Below, piece after piece: positions 35,012 through 43,403 of a DNA stretch of 64,000 nucleotides. Below the pieces are notes generated by a model. That model was not told the origin of the DNA. It made no database searches and saw nothing but the letters and a program-made list of their open reading frames with translations. A program made the position numbers and the translations under genes. The stretch's first letter is position 1. Every line of letters starts with the position of its first letter. Origin of the DNA: Streptomyces sp. NBC_01264 (lineage in GTDB: Bacteria > Actinomycetota > Actinomycetes > Streptomycetales > Streptomycetaceae); the NCBI RefSeq assembly GCF_026340675.1, contig NZ_JAPEOX010000001.1:1364001-1428000 (forward strand), read 5' to 3'.

Positions 35012-35212
35012 ATGCCCTGGGCGAACTGTTCCACCGGCTGCGCCGCGCCGGACGCCGGCCCTGACCGGTGGCTCCCGGCGGACGTCCCGCCGCTCCGCGC
35101 CTTCCGGCCGCCGGTGCTGTCGGCGCTGTCGGTGGGGCTTGGTAGAACTGTCGTCGGACGACTCGCGGGGCCGGGTCACCGCCCACCACACCATCAGGAG
35201 CAGCGCACATGA
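35012..35212 (+). CDS. Possible small ORF leading the STM4015 operon
   Basis: A 66-codon frame from ATG 35012 to a TGA that overlaps the STM4015 ATG as ATGA. The first third reads MPWANCSTGCAAPDAGPDRW, including CxxxC, with GC-rich third positions. The last third loses that bias (CTT GGT AGA ACT). There is no Shine-Dalgarno because the start abuts the terminator stem, and a promoter for STM4015 probably lies within it. It may be a chance frame. Confidence 0.2.
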   Translation: MPWANCSTGCAAPDAGPDRWLPADVPPLRAFRPPVLSALSVGLGRTVVGRLAGPGHRPPHHQEQRT

Positions 35213-36159
35213 CCATCGGGGTTCACCTGAGCGAGCTGGGCGGCCTGCCGACCTTCGACTTCCCGGGGCCGAAGGACACCCGTGCGCTGCCCGAGCCGGC
35301 GGACGTGGCCTGGCGGATCTCGGTGGACACCTACGACGCCGAGGAGGAGTGGGCGCAGGCCTTCGGCCGGTTCACCGAGTCCGTGGACACCCGGCAGGTG
35401 CGCGCCCTGATCGTGGGCGGCTGGTCCGACGCCTACGAGGCCTCCAGCTCCGGGATCGTCGAGGCGCTGGTCGAAGCCGCTCCGAAGTTCCCCGCCCTGC
35501 GGGCGCTGTTCCTCGGCGACATCACCTTCGAGGAGTGCGAGATCTCCTGGATCCAGCAGTCGGACGTGGGTCCGCTGCTGCCCGCGTATCCCGCGCTGGA
35601 GGAGTTCGCAGTGCGCGGCGGCGAGGGGCTGGTCTTCCCGCCCGTGGAGCACGCGGCGCTGCGCGTGCTGCGCCTGGAGGCCGGCGGTCTCCCGAAGGAA
35701 GTCGTGGCCGGGGTCGCGCGGAGCGGGTTCCCCGCCCTCACCGAGCTCGACCTGTGGCTGGGCACCTCCGACTACGGCGGGGACGCCGAAGTCGGCGACC
35801 TGGAGCCGTTCCTGAGCGGCGAGCGGCTGCCCGCCCTGCGCCGGCTCGCTCTGCGCAACAGCGAGATCCAGGACGCCGTCGCGGCGGCGCTCGCCACCGC
35901 TCCGGTCGTGGAGCGGCTGGAGGTGCTCGACCTCTCCATGGGCGTCCTGACCGACGAAGGCGTGGAGGCCCTGCTGGCAGGGCGCCCCCTCACGCATCTC
36001 ACCAAGCTCGACCTGCACCACCACTACGTCGGCGAACCGCTCCGGGAGCGGCTGAGCGCGGCGCTCGTCCCCCACGGCGTGGAGGTGGATCTGGGCGACC
36101 CGCAGACCGCGGACGTCGATGACGACGCCGAGTACCGGTACGTCGCGGTCGCGGAGTGA
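35209..36159 (+). CDS. STM4015 family protein (leucine-rich repeats)
   Basis: A 316-residue cytosolic protein of the uncharacterised STM4015 family. After an N-terminal region (VHLSELGGLPTFDFPG, WRISVDTYDAEEEW, ALIVGGW) it has about seven leucine-rich repeats between residues 90 and 285: ALRALFLGDI, ALEEFAVRGG, ALRVLRLEAG, ALTELDLWLG, ALRRLALRNS, RLEVLDLSMG and HLTKLDLHHH. Such a surface suits protein or substrate recognition. AGGAG sits 9 nt before ATG 35209. Its stop overlaps the next gene start (GTGA). It opens the five-gene operon. Confidence 0.88.
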   Translation: MTIGVHLSELGGLPTFDFPGPKDTRALPEPADVAWRISVDTYDAEEEWAQAFGRFTESVDTRQVRALIVGGWSDAYEASSSGIVEALVEAAPKFPALRALFLGDITFEECEISWIQQSDVGPLLPAYPALEEFAVRGGEGLVFPPVEHAALRVLRLEAGGLPKEVVAGVARSGFPALTELDLWLGTSDYGGDAEVGDLEPFLSGERLPALRRLALRNSEIQDAVAAALATAPVVERLEVLDLSMGVLTDEGVEALLAGRPLTHLTKLDLHHHYVGEPLRERLSAALVPHGVEVDLGDPQTADVDDDAEYRYVAVAE

Positions 36160-37298
36160 CGCGTACCGCTCCCGCGGCCTTCGCCGTCGTCGGCAATCCG
36201 GGCAACCGCCGGGTCGCCCTCTTCCAGGACGCCGTGCGCGCCGCCGGACTGCCGGCGGCGCGGGTGATCCCGTGGCTGGACGTGCTGACCGGCCGGGCCG
36301 TCTTCCGGGCGGGCGAGAGCGTACGGATCGACTCCCCCGGCGAGGACCCCGAGGTGGAGCGGCTGCTCCGCGGGACCGCCGACACCACCCGGGTCGAAGG
36401 CACCGGACGCTGGTACCGCCGGTTCACCGAGGCGGCGCACGCGGTGGGGCGGGGCGTCCGATCGGCCGGCGGCACGCTGACGTGCGATCCGGACGACCTC
36501 GCGGTGCTGTTCGACAAGCGGCTCTGCCACGGGGTGCTGGCCGCCGCCGGTACGCCCGTCCCCGCCTCCCCGACCTCGGGACCGGACGCGGTCCGCGCCC
36601 CGGTGCGCGGCTGGGAGGAGGTCCGCTCGCTGCTCGCCCTCCCCGGCTACCGCCGGGCGTTCGTGAAGCTCGCCCACGGCTCCTCGGCCTCCGGGGTGCT
36701 CGCGGTGGAGACGGGCGCGGGCGGCCGGATCCGGGCCACCACCTCCGTGGAGCGGGCCCCTTCGGGAGCCCTGCACAACTCACTTCGCCTGCGGCGGTAC
36801 GAGGACGAGCGGGTGATCGGAGCCGTCGTCGACGCGCTGGCCCCCGACGGCCTGCACGTCGAGCGGTGGCTGCCGAAGGCCTCCCAGCAGGGGCGCTCCG
36901 CGGATCTGCGGGTCGTCGTCATCGGCGGCCGGGCCACCCACGCCGTGGTCCGCACGGCCGCCGGTCCGCTCACGAACCTGCACCTGGGCGGCGCCCGCGG
37001 CGATCTCGACGCGGCCGTGGCCGCGGTGACGGAGGCGGGCGGCTGCTGGGAGGCGGACGCGCTCGCCGTCTGCGAACGGGCGGCGGCCGCCTTCCCGCGC
37101 ACCCTGTGCGTGGGGGTCGATCTGCTGCCCGCCCTCGGCTGGCGGGGCTTCGCCGTGGGCGAGGTCAACGCCTTCGGGGACCTGCTGCCCCGGCTGACGG
37201 GACTGCCCGGCTCGCCCGCCGAGGGTCAGGACACCTACGCGGCCCAAGTGGCCGCCGTACGACAGGAACAGCATGCGCACGCCCCCGTCCAGCCCTGA
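36156..37298 (+). CDS. STM4014 family protein (ATP-grasp-like)
   Basis: A 380-residue protein of the STM4014 family. It starts FAVVGNPGNRRVALFQDAVRAAG, a pre-ATP-grasp Rossmann-like pattern. The ATP-grasp core shows the nucleotide lysine and glycine-rich loop in AFVKLAHGSSASGV near residue 168, and the Mg-binding Glu/Asn in GFAVGEVNAFGDLLP near 334. ADLRVVVIGGRATHAVVRT is typical of RimK-like ligases. The fold activates a carboxylate with ATP and joins it to an amine or thiol. Starts with GTG 36156 in a 4-bp overlap with STM4015 and overlaps STM4013 by 26 bp. Confidence 0.87.
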   Translation: MTRTAPAAFAVVGNPGNRRVALFQDAVRAAGLPAARVIPWLDVLTGRAVFRAGESVRIDSPGEDPEVERLLRGTADTTRVEGTGRWYRRFTEAAHAVGRGVRSAGGTLTCDPDDLAVLFDKRLCHGVLAAAGTPVPASPTSGPDAVRAPVRGWEEVRSLLALPGYRRAFVKLAHGSSASGVLAVETGAGGRIRATTSVERAPSGALHNSLRLRRYEDERVIGAVVDALAPDGLHVERWLPKASQQGRSADLRVVVIGGRATHAVVRTAAGPLTNLHLGGARGDLDAAVAAVTEAGGCWEADALAVCERAAAAFPRTLCVGVDLLPALGWRGFAVGEVNAFGDLLPRLTGLPGSPAEGQDTYAAQVAAVRQEQHAHAPVQP

Positions 37299-38154
37299 TC
37301 CCGGGCCCGGACCTGACACCGACCCCGGGCCCGACATGAACGTGGTCGTCGGCCGCGACGACCTGCTGCTCGTCACCCTCGACACCCTGCGCCACGACGT
37401 GGCCGCGCGACTGGCCGCGCAGGGACGGATCCCGAACCTGGCCGCGCACCTGCCCGGCGGGGTGTGGGAGCGGCGGCACGCGCCGGGGAGTTTCACCTAC
37501 GCCTCCCACCAGGCCATGTTCGCGGGCTTCCTGCCCACCCCCGACGGACCCGGCCCGCATCCGCGGCTGTTCGCCGCCCGGTTCCCGGGCAGTGAGACCA
37601 CCGCCGGGCGCACCTGGGTGTTCGACACCCCGGATCTGGTGTCGGGACTGGCCGGGGCGGGCTACCGGACCGTGTGCGTGGGCGGTGTCGGCTTCTTCAA
37701 CAAGGCGGCCGCGCTGGGCTCCGTACTGCCCGGAATGTTCCAGGAGTCGCACTGGGAACCGGAGTTCGGGGTGACGTCACCGGTCTCCTTCGAGGCCCAG
37801 GTGTCCCGCGCCGAGCAGGTCGTGGCCCGACTGCCTCACGAACGGCGGCTGTTCCTCTTCCTGAACGTGTCGGCCATGCACCAGCCCAACTGGTTCCACT
37901 CCCCCGGGACTTCCGCGGCGGACGGGGACTCGTGGGAGACGCACGCGGCCGCACTGGAGTACGTCGACCGGCACATCGGGCGGCTCTTCGACGCGATGCG
38001 GTCGCGGCGCCGCTGCTTCGCGATCGTCTGCTCCGACCACGGGACCACGTACGGGGACGACGGGTACACGGGGCACCGGCTCGCCCACGAGGCCGTCTGG
38101 ACGGTCCCGTACGCACAGTTCCACCTGAACCACGAGGAGCACGGCCCCCGATGA
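37273..38154 (+). CDS. STM4013 family hydrolase (alkaline phosphatase/sulfatase-like)
   Basis: A 293-residue member of the alkaline-phosphatase superfamily. LLLVTLDTLRHDVA (residues 31-44) supplies a metal Asp near 37. GSFTYASHQAMFAGFLPT contains the likely nucleophile Thr or Ser region. IVCSDHGTTYGDDGYTGHRLAHEAVWTVPY near residue 250 gives the Asp-His and distal His metal ligands. It may cleave a phospho- or sulfo-ester or transfer a phospho group. ATG 37273 follows AGGA; ATG 37336 is an alternative that drops a Pro-rich start. The stop overlaps the STM4012 start as ATGA. Confidence 0.87.
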   Translation: MRTPPSSPDPGPGPDTDPGPDMNVVVGRDDLLLVTLDTLRHDVAARLAAQGRIPNLAAHLPGGVWERRHAPGSFTYASHQAMFAGFLPTPDGPGPHPRLFAARFPGSETTAGRTWVFDTPDLVSGLAGAGYRTVCVGGVGFFNKAAALGSVLPGMFQESHWEPEFGVTSPVSFEAQVSRAEQVVARLPHERRLFLFLNVSAMHQPNWFHSPGTSAADGDSWETHAAALEYVDRHIGRLFDAMRSRRRCFAIVCSDHGTTYGDDGYTGHRLAHEAVWTVPYAQFHLNHEEHGPR

Positions 38155-39503
38155 ACTTCGCGACACCGTACGAGAATTACGTCTACGCCTACCCGCACAA
38201 GACGGCGTACCGCGAGCTGCCCGAGCCCGCCGAGCTGAGCCGGGAGTGGGCCCGGCAGCCCAAGGACGCCCTTTCCCTCTACCTCCACATCCCCTTCTGC
38301 GAAGTGCGCTGCGGATTCTGCAACCTCTTCACCCGCATCGGCGCCCCGGAGGGCCTGACCACGGCCTATCTCGACGCCCTGGAGCGGCAGGCGAGGGCGG
38401 TCCGGGGCGCGCTCGGCGACGCGGAGCCCGTACGGTTCGCGGCGGCGGCCTTCGGCGGCGGTACGCCGACCTTCCTGACGGCGTCCGAACTGGAGCGGCT
38501 CTGCGATATCGCGGAGAAGGCCGCGGGCGCCGATCTGCGGGCGGTGCCGCTGTCGGTGGAGGCCTCGCCGGCCACGGCGACGGCGGACCGGCTCGCCGTG
38601 CTGGCCGACCGGGGTACGACCCGCCTCAGCCTGGGCGTGCAGAGCTTCGTGCCCGCCGAGGCTCGTTCCGCCGTGCGTCCGCAGAAGCGGGCGGACGTGG
38701 AGGCGGCGCTGGCCCGGGTCCGGGACGCGGCGATACCGGTCCTGAACATCGACCTGATCTACGGCATCGACGGGCAGACCGAGGAGAGCTGGCGCCACTC
38801 GCTGGACGCGGCCCTCGCCTGGCGCCCGGAGGAGCTCTACCTCTACCCGCTGTACGTGCGCCCCCTGACGGGCCTGGGGCGCAGGCCGGGCGAGTCCACG
38901 GCCGCCAAATGGGACGAGCAGCGGCTGCGGCTGTACCGGGCCGGGCGCGACCACCTGCTGGCCTCCGGGTACGAGCAGGTGTCGATGCGGATGTTCCGCC
39001 GGGCGGACGCGCCCGGGGAGGGCGCGGGCCCCGGGGGCGCCCGGACCGCCGAGGATTACGCCTGTCAGACCGACGGCATGATCGGCCTCGGCTGCGGGGC
39101 CCGCTCCTACACGGCCGGGCTGCACTACTCCTTCGACTACGCGGTCGGCATGAGCGAGATCCGCGGCATCATCGACGACTACGTGAGCCGCCCCGAGGAG
39201 GACTTCGCCCGGGCCGGGCACGGCCGCCGGATCGACCCGGACGAGGCCCGGCGCCGACACCTGCTGCAGTCCCTGCTCCAGGCGCGCGGGATGCCGGTGA
39301 GCGAGTACCGGGAGCGGTTCGGGAGCGGTCCGTGGGAGGACTTCCCGGCGGAGCTGGCGGCCTTCGCGGAGCGCGGCTGGCTGGTGGACGACGCGGAGCT
39401 GCTGCGGCTGACCCCGGAGGGGCTGGCGCACTCGGACGCGGCGGGACCGGCGCTGTTCTCGGCGGAGGTACGGGCCGCGATGACCGCGTACGAGCGCAAG
39501 TGA
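38151..39503 (+). CDS. STM4012 family radical SAM protein (HemW-like)
   Basis: A 450-residue radical SAM enzyme. The [4Fe-4S] cysteines are in LHIPFCEVRCGFCNLF (Cys50, Cys54, Cys57, CX3CX2C). The SAM motif GGGTPTFL, VEASPATATADRLAVLADRGTTRLSLGVQSFV and NIDLIYGIDGQTEESW follow the HemN/HemW pattern. The C-terminal GLGCGARSYTAGLHYSFDYAVG corresponds to the HemW tail. HemW is a haem chaperone, so a haem or non-haem substrate is possible. ATGA-coupled to STM4013 and followed after 32 bp by STM4011. Confidence 0.92.
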   Translation: MNFATPYENYVYAYPHKTAYRELPEPAELSREWARQPKDALSLYLHIPFCEVRCGFCNLFTRIGAPEGLTTAYLDALERQARAVRGALGDAEPVRFAAAAFGGGTPTFLTASELERLCDIAEKAAGADLRAVPLSVEASPATATADRLAVLADRGTTRLSLGVQSFVPAEARSAVRPQKRADVEAALARVRDAAIPVLNIDLIYGIDGQTEESWRHSLDAALAWRPEELYLYPLYVRPLTGLGRRPGESTAAKWDEQRLRLYRAGRDHLLASGYEQVSMRMFRRADAPGEGAGPGGARTAEDYACQTDGMIGLGCGARSYTAGLHYSFDYAVGMSEIRGIIDDYVSRPEEDFARAGHGRRIDPDEARRRHLLQSLLQARGMPVSEYRERFGSGPWEDFPAELAAFAERGWLVDDAELLRLTPEGLAHSDAAGPALFSAEVRAAMTAYERK

Positions 39504-39535
39504 CGGGGGCGGGGCGAGGAGCGGAGGGGCCGCCG

Positions 39536-40426
39536 ATGGACCTGACCGTGCTCTACCGGGGGCCGCTGTCCTCCTGCGACTACGACTGCCCCTACTGCCC
39601 GTTCGCCAAGCGGCGGGACAGCCGGGAGCTGCTGACCGCCGACCGGGCCGCGCTGGAACGGTTCACCGGCTGGGCGGCCGGGAACACCGGCGACCGGCTG
39701 TCCGTCCTGTTCACCCCGTGGGGCGAGGGCCTGGTCCGCTCCTGGTACCGGCGCGCCCTGATGGAGCTGTCGCACCTGCCGCACGTGCGCCGGGTCGCGA
39801 TCCAGACCAACCTGAGCGGCCGCACCGGCTGGACCGCCGGGGCCGACCTGGACACGCTCGCGCTGTGGTGCACGTACCACCCGGGGCAGACCCCGTACGA
39901 CCGCTTCCTGGGCAAGTGCCGGGAACTGGCCGCCGCCGGGGTGCGGTTCAGCGTGGGCGTGGTCGGCCTGCCCGAGCACCTCGCGGAGGCCCGCCGACTG
40001 CGCGCCGCGCTGCCGCCCGAGGTGTACCTGTGGATCAACGCGGCGGAGGGACACGCGTACACCGATCCGGAGGCGGACGGCTGGACCGCGCTGGACCCGC
40101 TCTTCCCGTTCAGCCGCCACCCGCACCGCTCGGCGGGGCTGCCGTGCCGCACGGGCGCCTCGGTGATCTCGGTGGACGGCGCCGGCACGGTCCGGCGGTG
40201 CCACTTCGTCAAGGCGGAGCTGGGCAACCTCTACGACGGCTCGTACCGGGCCGCGCTGCGCCCGCGCGCCTGCCCCCTGGCGGTCTGCGACTGCCACATC
40301 GGCTACGTCCACCTGGAGACGCTGCCGCTCTACGACGTCTTCGCGGGCGGAGTCCTGGAGCGGATCCCGGAGGCCGGCGTGATCGCGGCCCGCCCCGGCC
40401 TCCCGCTCCTCCCCGCCCTCCCGTGA
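39536..40426 (+). CDS. STM4011 family radical SAM protein
   Basis: A 296-residue radical SAM enzyme with an early CX3CX2C motif (SSCDYDCPYCPFAK, Cys14, Cys18, Cys21) and a TPWGEGLVRSWY region in place of the usual glycine motif. Further cysteines at the C-terminal end (LPCRTGASVISVDGAGTVRRCHF and RACPLAVCDCHIGY) resemble a SPASM-type auxiliary cluster domain, as found in peptide-modifying and other two-cluster enzymes. GGAGG lies 8 nt before ATG 39536. It closes the operon. A peptide substrate is therefore possible but not shown. Confidence 0.9.
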   Translation: MDLTVLYRGPLSSCDYDCPYCPFAKRRDSRELLTADRAALERFTGWAAGNTGDRLSVLFTPWGEGLVRSWYRRALMELSHLPHVRRVAIQTNLSGRTGWTAGADLDTLALWCTYHPGQTPYDRFLGKCRELAAAGVRFSVGVVGLPEHLAEARRLRAALPPEVYLWINAAEGHAYTDPEADGWTALDPLFPFSRHPHRSAGLPCRTGASVISVDGAGTVRRCHFVKAELGNLYDGSYRAALRPRACPLAVCDCHIGYVHLETLPLYDVFAGGVLERIPEAGVIAARPGLPLLPALP

Positions 40427-40711
40427 CACGGCAGGGCGGCGGGTCGGCAAAGCGGAGGAAAATTTACCCGCGGTCACATGCGGTTATCGCACACGGTGAT
40501 CCCGCAGCGTTTACACGGCGTTCATGACGCGCGCGGCGGCCGGCCCGCCACCGGACGACGAAATCCGCAGGTGAACAGCTCTTGACCTGCGGATCTCGCG
40601 GAGATTCCATTCGGCCCGGGAGCCACCGAACCAGATCTGCCCACCACCGCCCCGGAGGCGATACCGCTCCCGCGCTCAATCACCGCATCTGCCGATCGGA
40701 ACACCGCACCG

Positions 40712-42160
40712 ATGTCTGACACGATCAGCGCCCCTCAGGCCCTCTCCCCCGCCACCGGTCCCGTGCCCCAGAAGCTCAAGCGTTCCATCGGCGTCGTCGG
40801 CGGAACCCTGCTCACCCTCTCGTGCGTGACGCCGGCCTCGACCCTCTTCGTCGTGGTCCCGGACCTCTTCTCCAGCCTCGGCACCTGGACCGCGCTCACC
40901 ATCGCGATCGGCTCCCTGCTCTGCATCGGGGTCGCGTTCTGCTACTCGGAGCTGGGCACCCTCATCCCCAGCGCCGGCGGCGAATACGCGATGGTGTCGA
41001 CCCTGTCCGGCCGGCTCGCGGGCTGGCTGGTCTTCGTCCTGTCCCTGCTGGTCGTGATGATCGTGCCGCCCGTGATCGCCATGGGCACCGCCGACTACCT
41101 GGCCCCCGTCGTCGACATACCGGCCCCGGCCGCCGGGGCCGCCGTGATGCTGCTGGCCACCCTCGCCGGTCTCCTCGACCTGCGGGCCAACGCCTGGATC
41201 ACCGGCATCTTCCTCGTCCTTGAGGTCGTGGCCGCCGGACTCGTGGCCGTACTCGGCTTCGCCCACAGCGAGCGGGGCGCCGGCGCCCTCGTGCACGGCA
41301 CCGTGGCGGCGGAGGGCGGCGGTACGTCCACCGTCACCGCGATGATGGTCGTTGCCGGGCTCGCCACCGCGCTCTTCGTCACCCAGGGCTTCTCGACGGC
41401 CGTGTACCTCTCGGAGGAGCTGGAGAACCCGCGCCGCAACGTCCCGCGGACCGTGCTCGCGACCCTCGCCATCTCCAGCGCCGTCATCCTGGTCCCGGTC
41501 ATCGGCATCACCCTGGGCGCCCCCGACCTCGAGGCCCTGACCTCCGGCGACCTCGGCGCCATGGTGACCGCCTGGTCCAACTCGGCCGTCGGCACCTTCG
41601 TCAGCCTCTGCGTGGCCCTCGCCATCGTCAACGCGGGCATCGTCATGGTCATCCAGAACTCCCGGGTGCTGTTCGCCTCCGCCCGCGACAAGGCCTGGCC
41701 CGCGCCGGTCAACTCCGCGCTCTCGCGGCTCGGCCGGTTCGGCTCCCCGTGGGTGGCGACCCTGCTCGTCGGCATCCCCGGCGCGGCGATGTGCTTCGTC
41801 AACCTGGACACCCTTTACGGGGTCACCGGCGTCTCGGTGACCGGCATGTACCTGCTGGTCGCCGTGGCCGCGCTGTTCAGCCGCCGCCGGGCGCGCCGGG
41901 AGGCGGCCGCCTGGCGGATGCCGCTGTGGCCCGCCGTGCCGATCGTGCTGATCCTGGTGTTCGCGTACATCCTGACGCAGCAGGAGACCCAGTACCTGCT
42001 GTGGACCGGCGGGATCACCGCCGTCGCCACCGTGTACTGGGCGCTGTACCTGCGCCCGCACAAGGACACCCGCTGGCTGGTCACGATCCCGGTGGACGAG
42101 GACGACTTGGCGTCGACTGAGGCCGAGGCCGCTGCCGCGGTTCCTGCCGCCTCCGTGTAG
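40712..42160 (+). CDS. APC-family amino acid permease
   Basis: A 482-residue transporter with about twelve hydrophobic helices. It begins KLKRSIGVVGGTLLTLSCVTPASTLFVVVP, where the first helix is broken as in APC transporters. Further landmarks are CYSELGTLIPSAGGEYAMVSTLSG and the STAVYLSEELENPRRNVPRTVL loop. The transported amine or amino acid is unknown. A 285-bp upstream gap (40427-40711) includes AT-richer sequence near 40456-40520 that could hold its promoter. A strong terminator follows. Confidence 0.93.
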   Translation: MSDTISAPQALSPATGPVPQKLKRSIGVVGGTLLTLSCVTPASTLFVVVPDLFSSLGTWTALTIAIGSLLCIGVAFCYSELGTLIPSAGGEYAMVSTLSGRLAGWLVFVLSLLVVMIVPPVIAMGTADYLAPVVDIPAPAAGAAVMLLATLAGLLDLRANAWITGIFLVLEVVAAGLVAVLGFAHSERGAGALVHGTVAAEGGGTSTVTAMMVVAGLATALFVTQGFSTAVYLSEELENPRRNVPRTVLATLAISSAVILVPVIGITLGAPDLEALTSGDLGAMVTAWSNSAVGTFVSLCVALAIVNAGIVMVIQNSRVLFASARDKAWPAPVNSALSRLGRFGSPWVATLLVGIPGAAMCFVNLDTLYGVTGVSVTGMYLLVAVAALFSRRRARREAAAWRMPLWPAVPIVLILVFAYILTQQETQYLLWTGGITAVATVYWALYLRPHKDTRWLVTIPVDEDDLASTEAEAAAAVPAASV

Positions 42161-42178
42161 CGGCCGGCCGGCAGGGAT

Positions 42179-42225
42179 GAGGTGCGGGGCCACGGGTTCA
42201 CCTCCCGTGGCCCCGCACCTCTTTT
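42179..42225 (+). terminator. Intrinsic terminator after the APC permease
   Basis: Perfect 18-bp arms (42179-42196 and 42204-42221) with a 7-nt loop, followed by TTTT. This is one of the few classic U-tract terminators in the window. Confidence 0.92.
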
Positions 42226-42268
42226 CGTCCGGCCGGCCCGTCTTCCTACGGCCGGCCCGGCATCCGGG

Positions 42269-43288
42269 TCATGTCCCGACGCGGACGACCACCTTGCTGA
42301 AGGGCGCGTCCTCGGCGTAGCCGCGGTAGGCCTCGTGGGCGTCCTCGAAGGGGAGCACCCGGTCGATCGCGGGGCGCAGCCCGTGGGTCGCGACCGCCCG
42401 GTTCATCGACTCGAACTGCGTCCGGCTGCCGACGAACACCCGCCGGATCGTCGCGAGGCTCGACGCGTACGCGGCGTGCGAGATCCCTATGCCGGACTTC
42501 GTGGCACTGGCGGTGATCAGCAGGGCGATCTGCCCGTAGAGCGAACTGGCCCGCACCGACTGCTCGATGGTGTCCGGCCCGCCCGTCTCCACGACCAGGT
42601 CGGCGCCGCCGTCGGTCAACTCCCGTACGGCGGAGCCCCACTCGGGTGTCCGCACGTAGTCCAGGACCGCGTCGGAGCCCAGCGCCTTCAGCCGGTCGGC
42701 CTTCTCCTCGCTCGACGTGGTCGAGACGACCCGGCAGCCCAGCAGCTTCGCGCAGGGCGCGACCGGACCGGTACCGAGGGTCAGCACGCTCTGCCCCGGC
42801 AGCGGCGCTCCGCCCTCCCCTCCCGTGAGCGCGTTCCAGGCGGTGACCGCGGCGCACGGCAGGGTCGCGGCCTCCTCCCAGGTCAGGTGGTGCGGGACGC
42901 GGACCGCCCATTCCTCGTCGAGCAGGGCGTACTCCGCGAGCATCCCGTCAAGGGTGCAGCCGGGCTGGTCGACCAGGTCAGGGGTGATCCTGCCGTCCCG
43001 CCAGCGCGGGAAGTAGGTGCAGGAGACGCGGTCGCCGACCGCGAACCGGGTCACCGCCTCCCCGACCGCGACCACCTCCCCCGCGCCGTCGCTCAGCGGG
43101 ACCACCCCGGGCACGGCGGGCAGCGGGTAGCGCTCGCGCAGGATCAGCAGGTCGCGCTTGTTGAGGGAGGCGGCCCGGACGCGGACCACGATCCCGGTCG
43201 GTCCGGCCGGTACCGGGCGGGGGCCGCCGTGGTCCCGCAAGGCGATGCCCTCGATCGTGCCGAACGTCTCCAGGTGGTACGCGCGCAT
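42269..43288 (-). CDS. Quinone oxidoreductase/alcohol dehydrogenase-like MDR protein with a shortened nucleotide loop
   Basis: A 339-residue zinc-independent-type MDR. VRAASLNKRDLLILRERYP, VPLSDGAGEVVAVGEAV and FPRWRDGRITPD match the quinone-reductase-like branch. Where relatives carry the dinucleotide motif followed by a helix (GTGGVxxFALQFAK), this protein reads LTLGTGPVAPCAKLLGCRVV. About 5-6 residues, including part of the glycine motif, appear missing in frame. NAD(P)H binding may be impaired. It is divergent from the MmyB-like regulator, which is a likely controller. Confidence 0.85.
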   Translation of the reverse strand: MRAYHLETFGTIEGIALRDHGGPRPVPAGPTGIVVRVRAASLNKRDLLILRERYPLPAVPGVVPLSDGAGEVVAVGEAVTRFAVGDRVSCTYFPRWRDGRITPDLVDQPGCTLDGMLAEYALLDEEWAVRVPHHLTWEEAATLPCAAVTAWNALTGGEGGAPLPGQSVLTLGTGPVAPCAKLLGCRVVSTTSSEEKADRLKALGSDAVLDYVRTPEWGSAVRELTDGGADLVVETGGPDTIEQSVRASSLYGQIALLITASATKSGIGISHAAYASSLATIRRVFVGSRTQFESMNRAVATHGLRPAIDRVLPFEDAHEAYRGYAEDAPFSKVVVRVGT

Positions 43289-43403
43289 CTTCGCCTCCGG
43301 TGGGCCCGTGTCCGATGACCCCGATGCTCCGGCGCCGGGACACGCGCGGCAATTCCCTCCGGGGAATCGAGGGCTCCGCCGGACCGGCGGCTAGAAAGGG
43401 GAC

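Noticed and set aside
34990..35080. Remnant of a protein reading GELFHRLRRAGRRP after dhaL
   Set aside because: It is short, starts within the terminator stem and has no start codon or support.
40427..40711. A small gene between STM4011 and the APC permease
   Set aside because: Frames there are short, lack ribosome sites and show non-coding codon use. The stretch looks like a promoter region.
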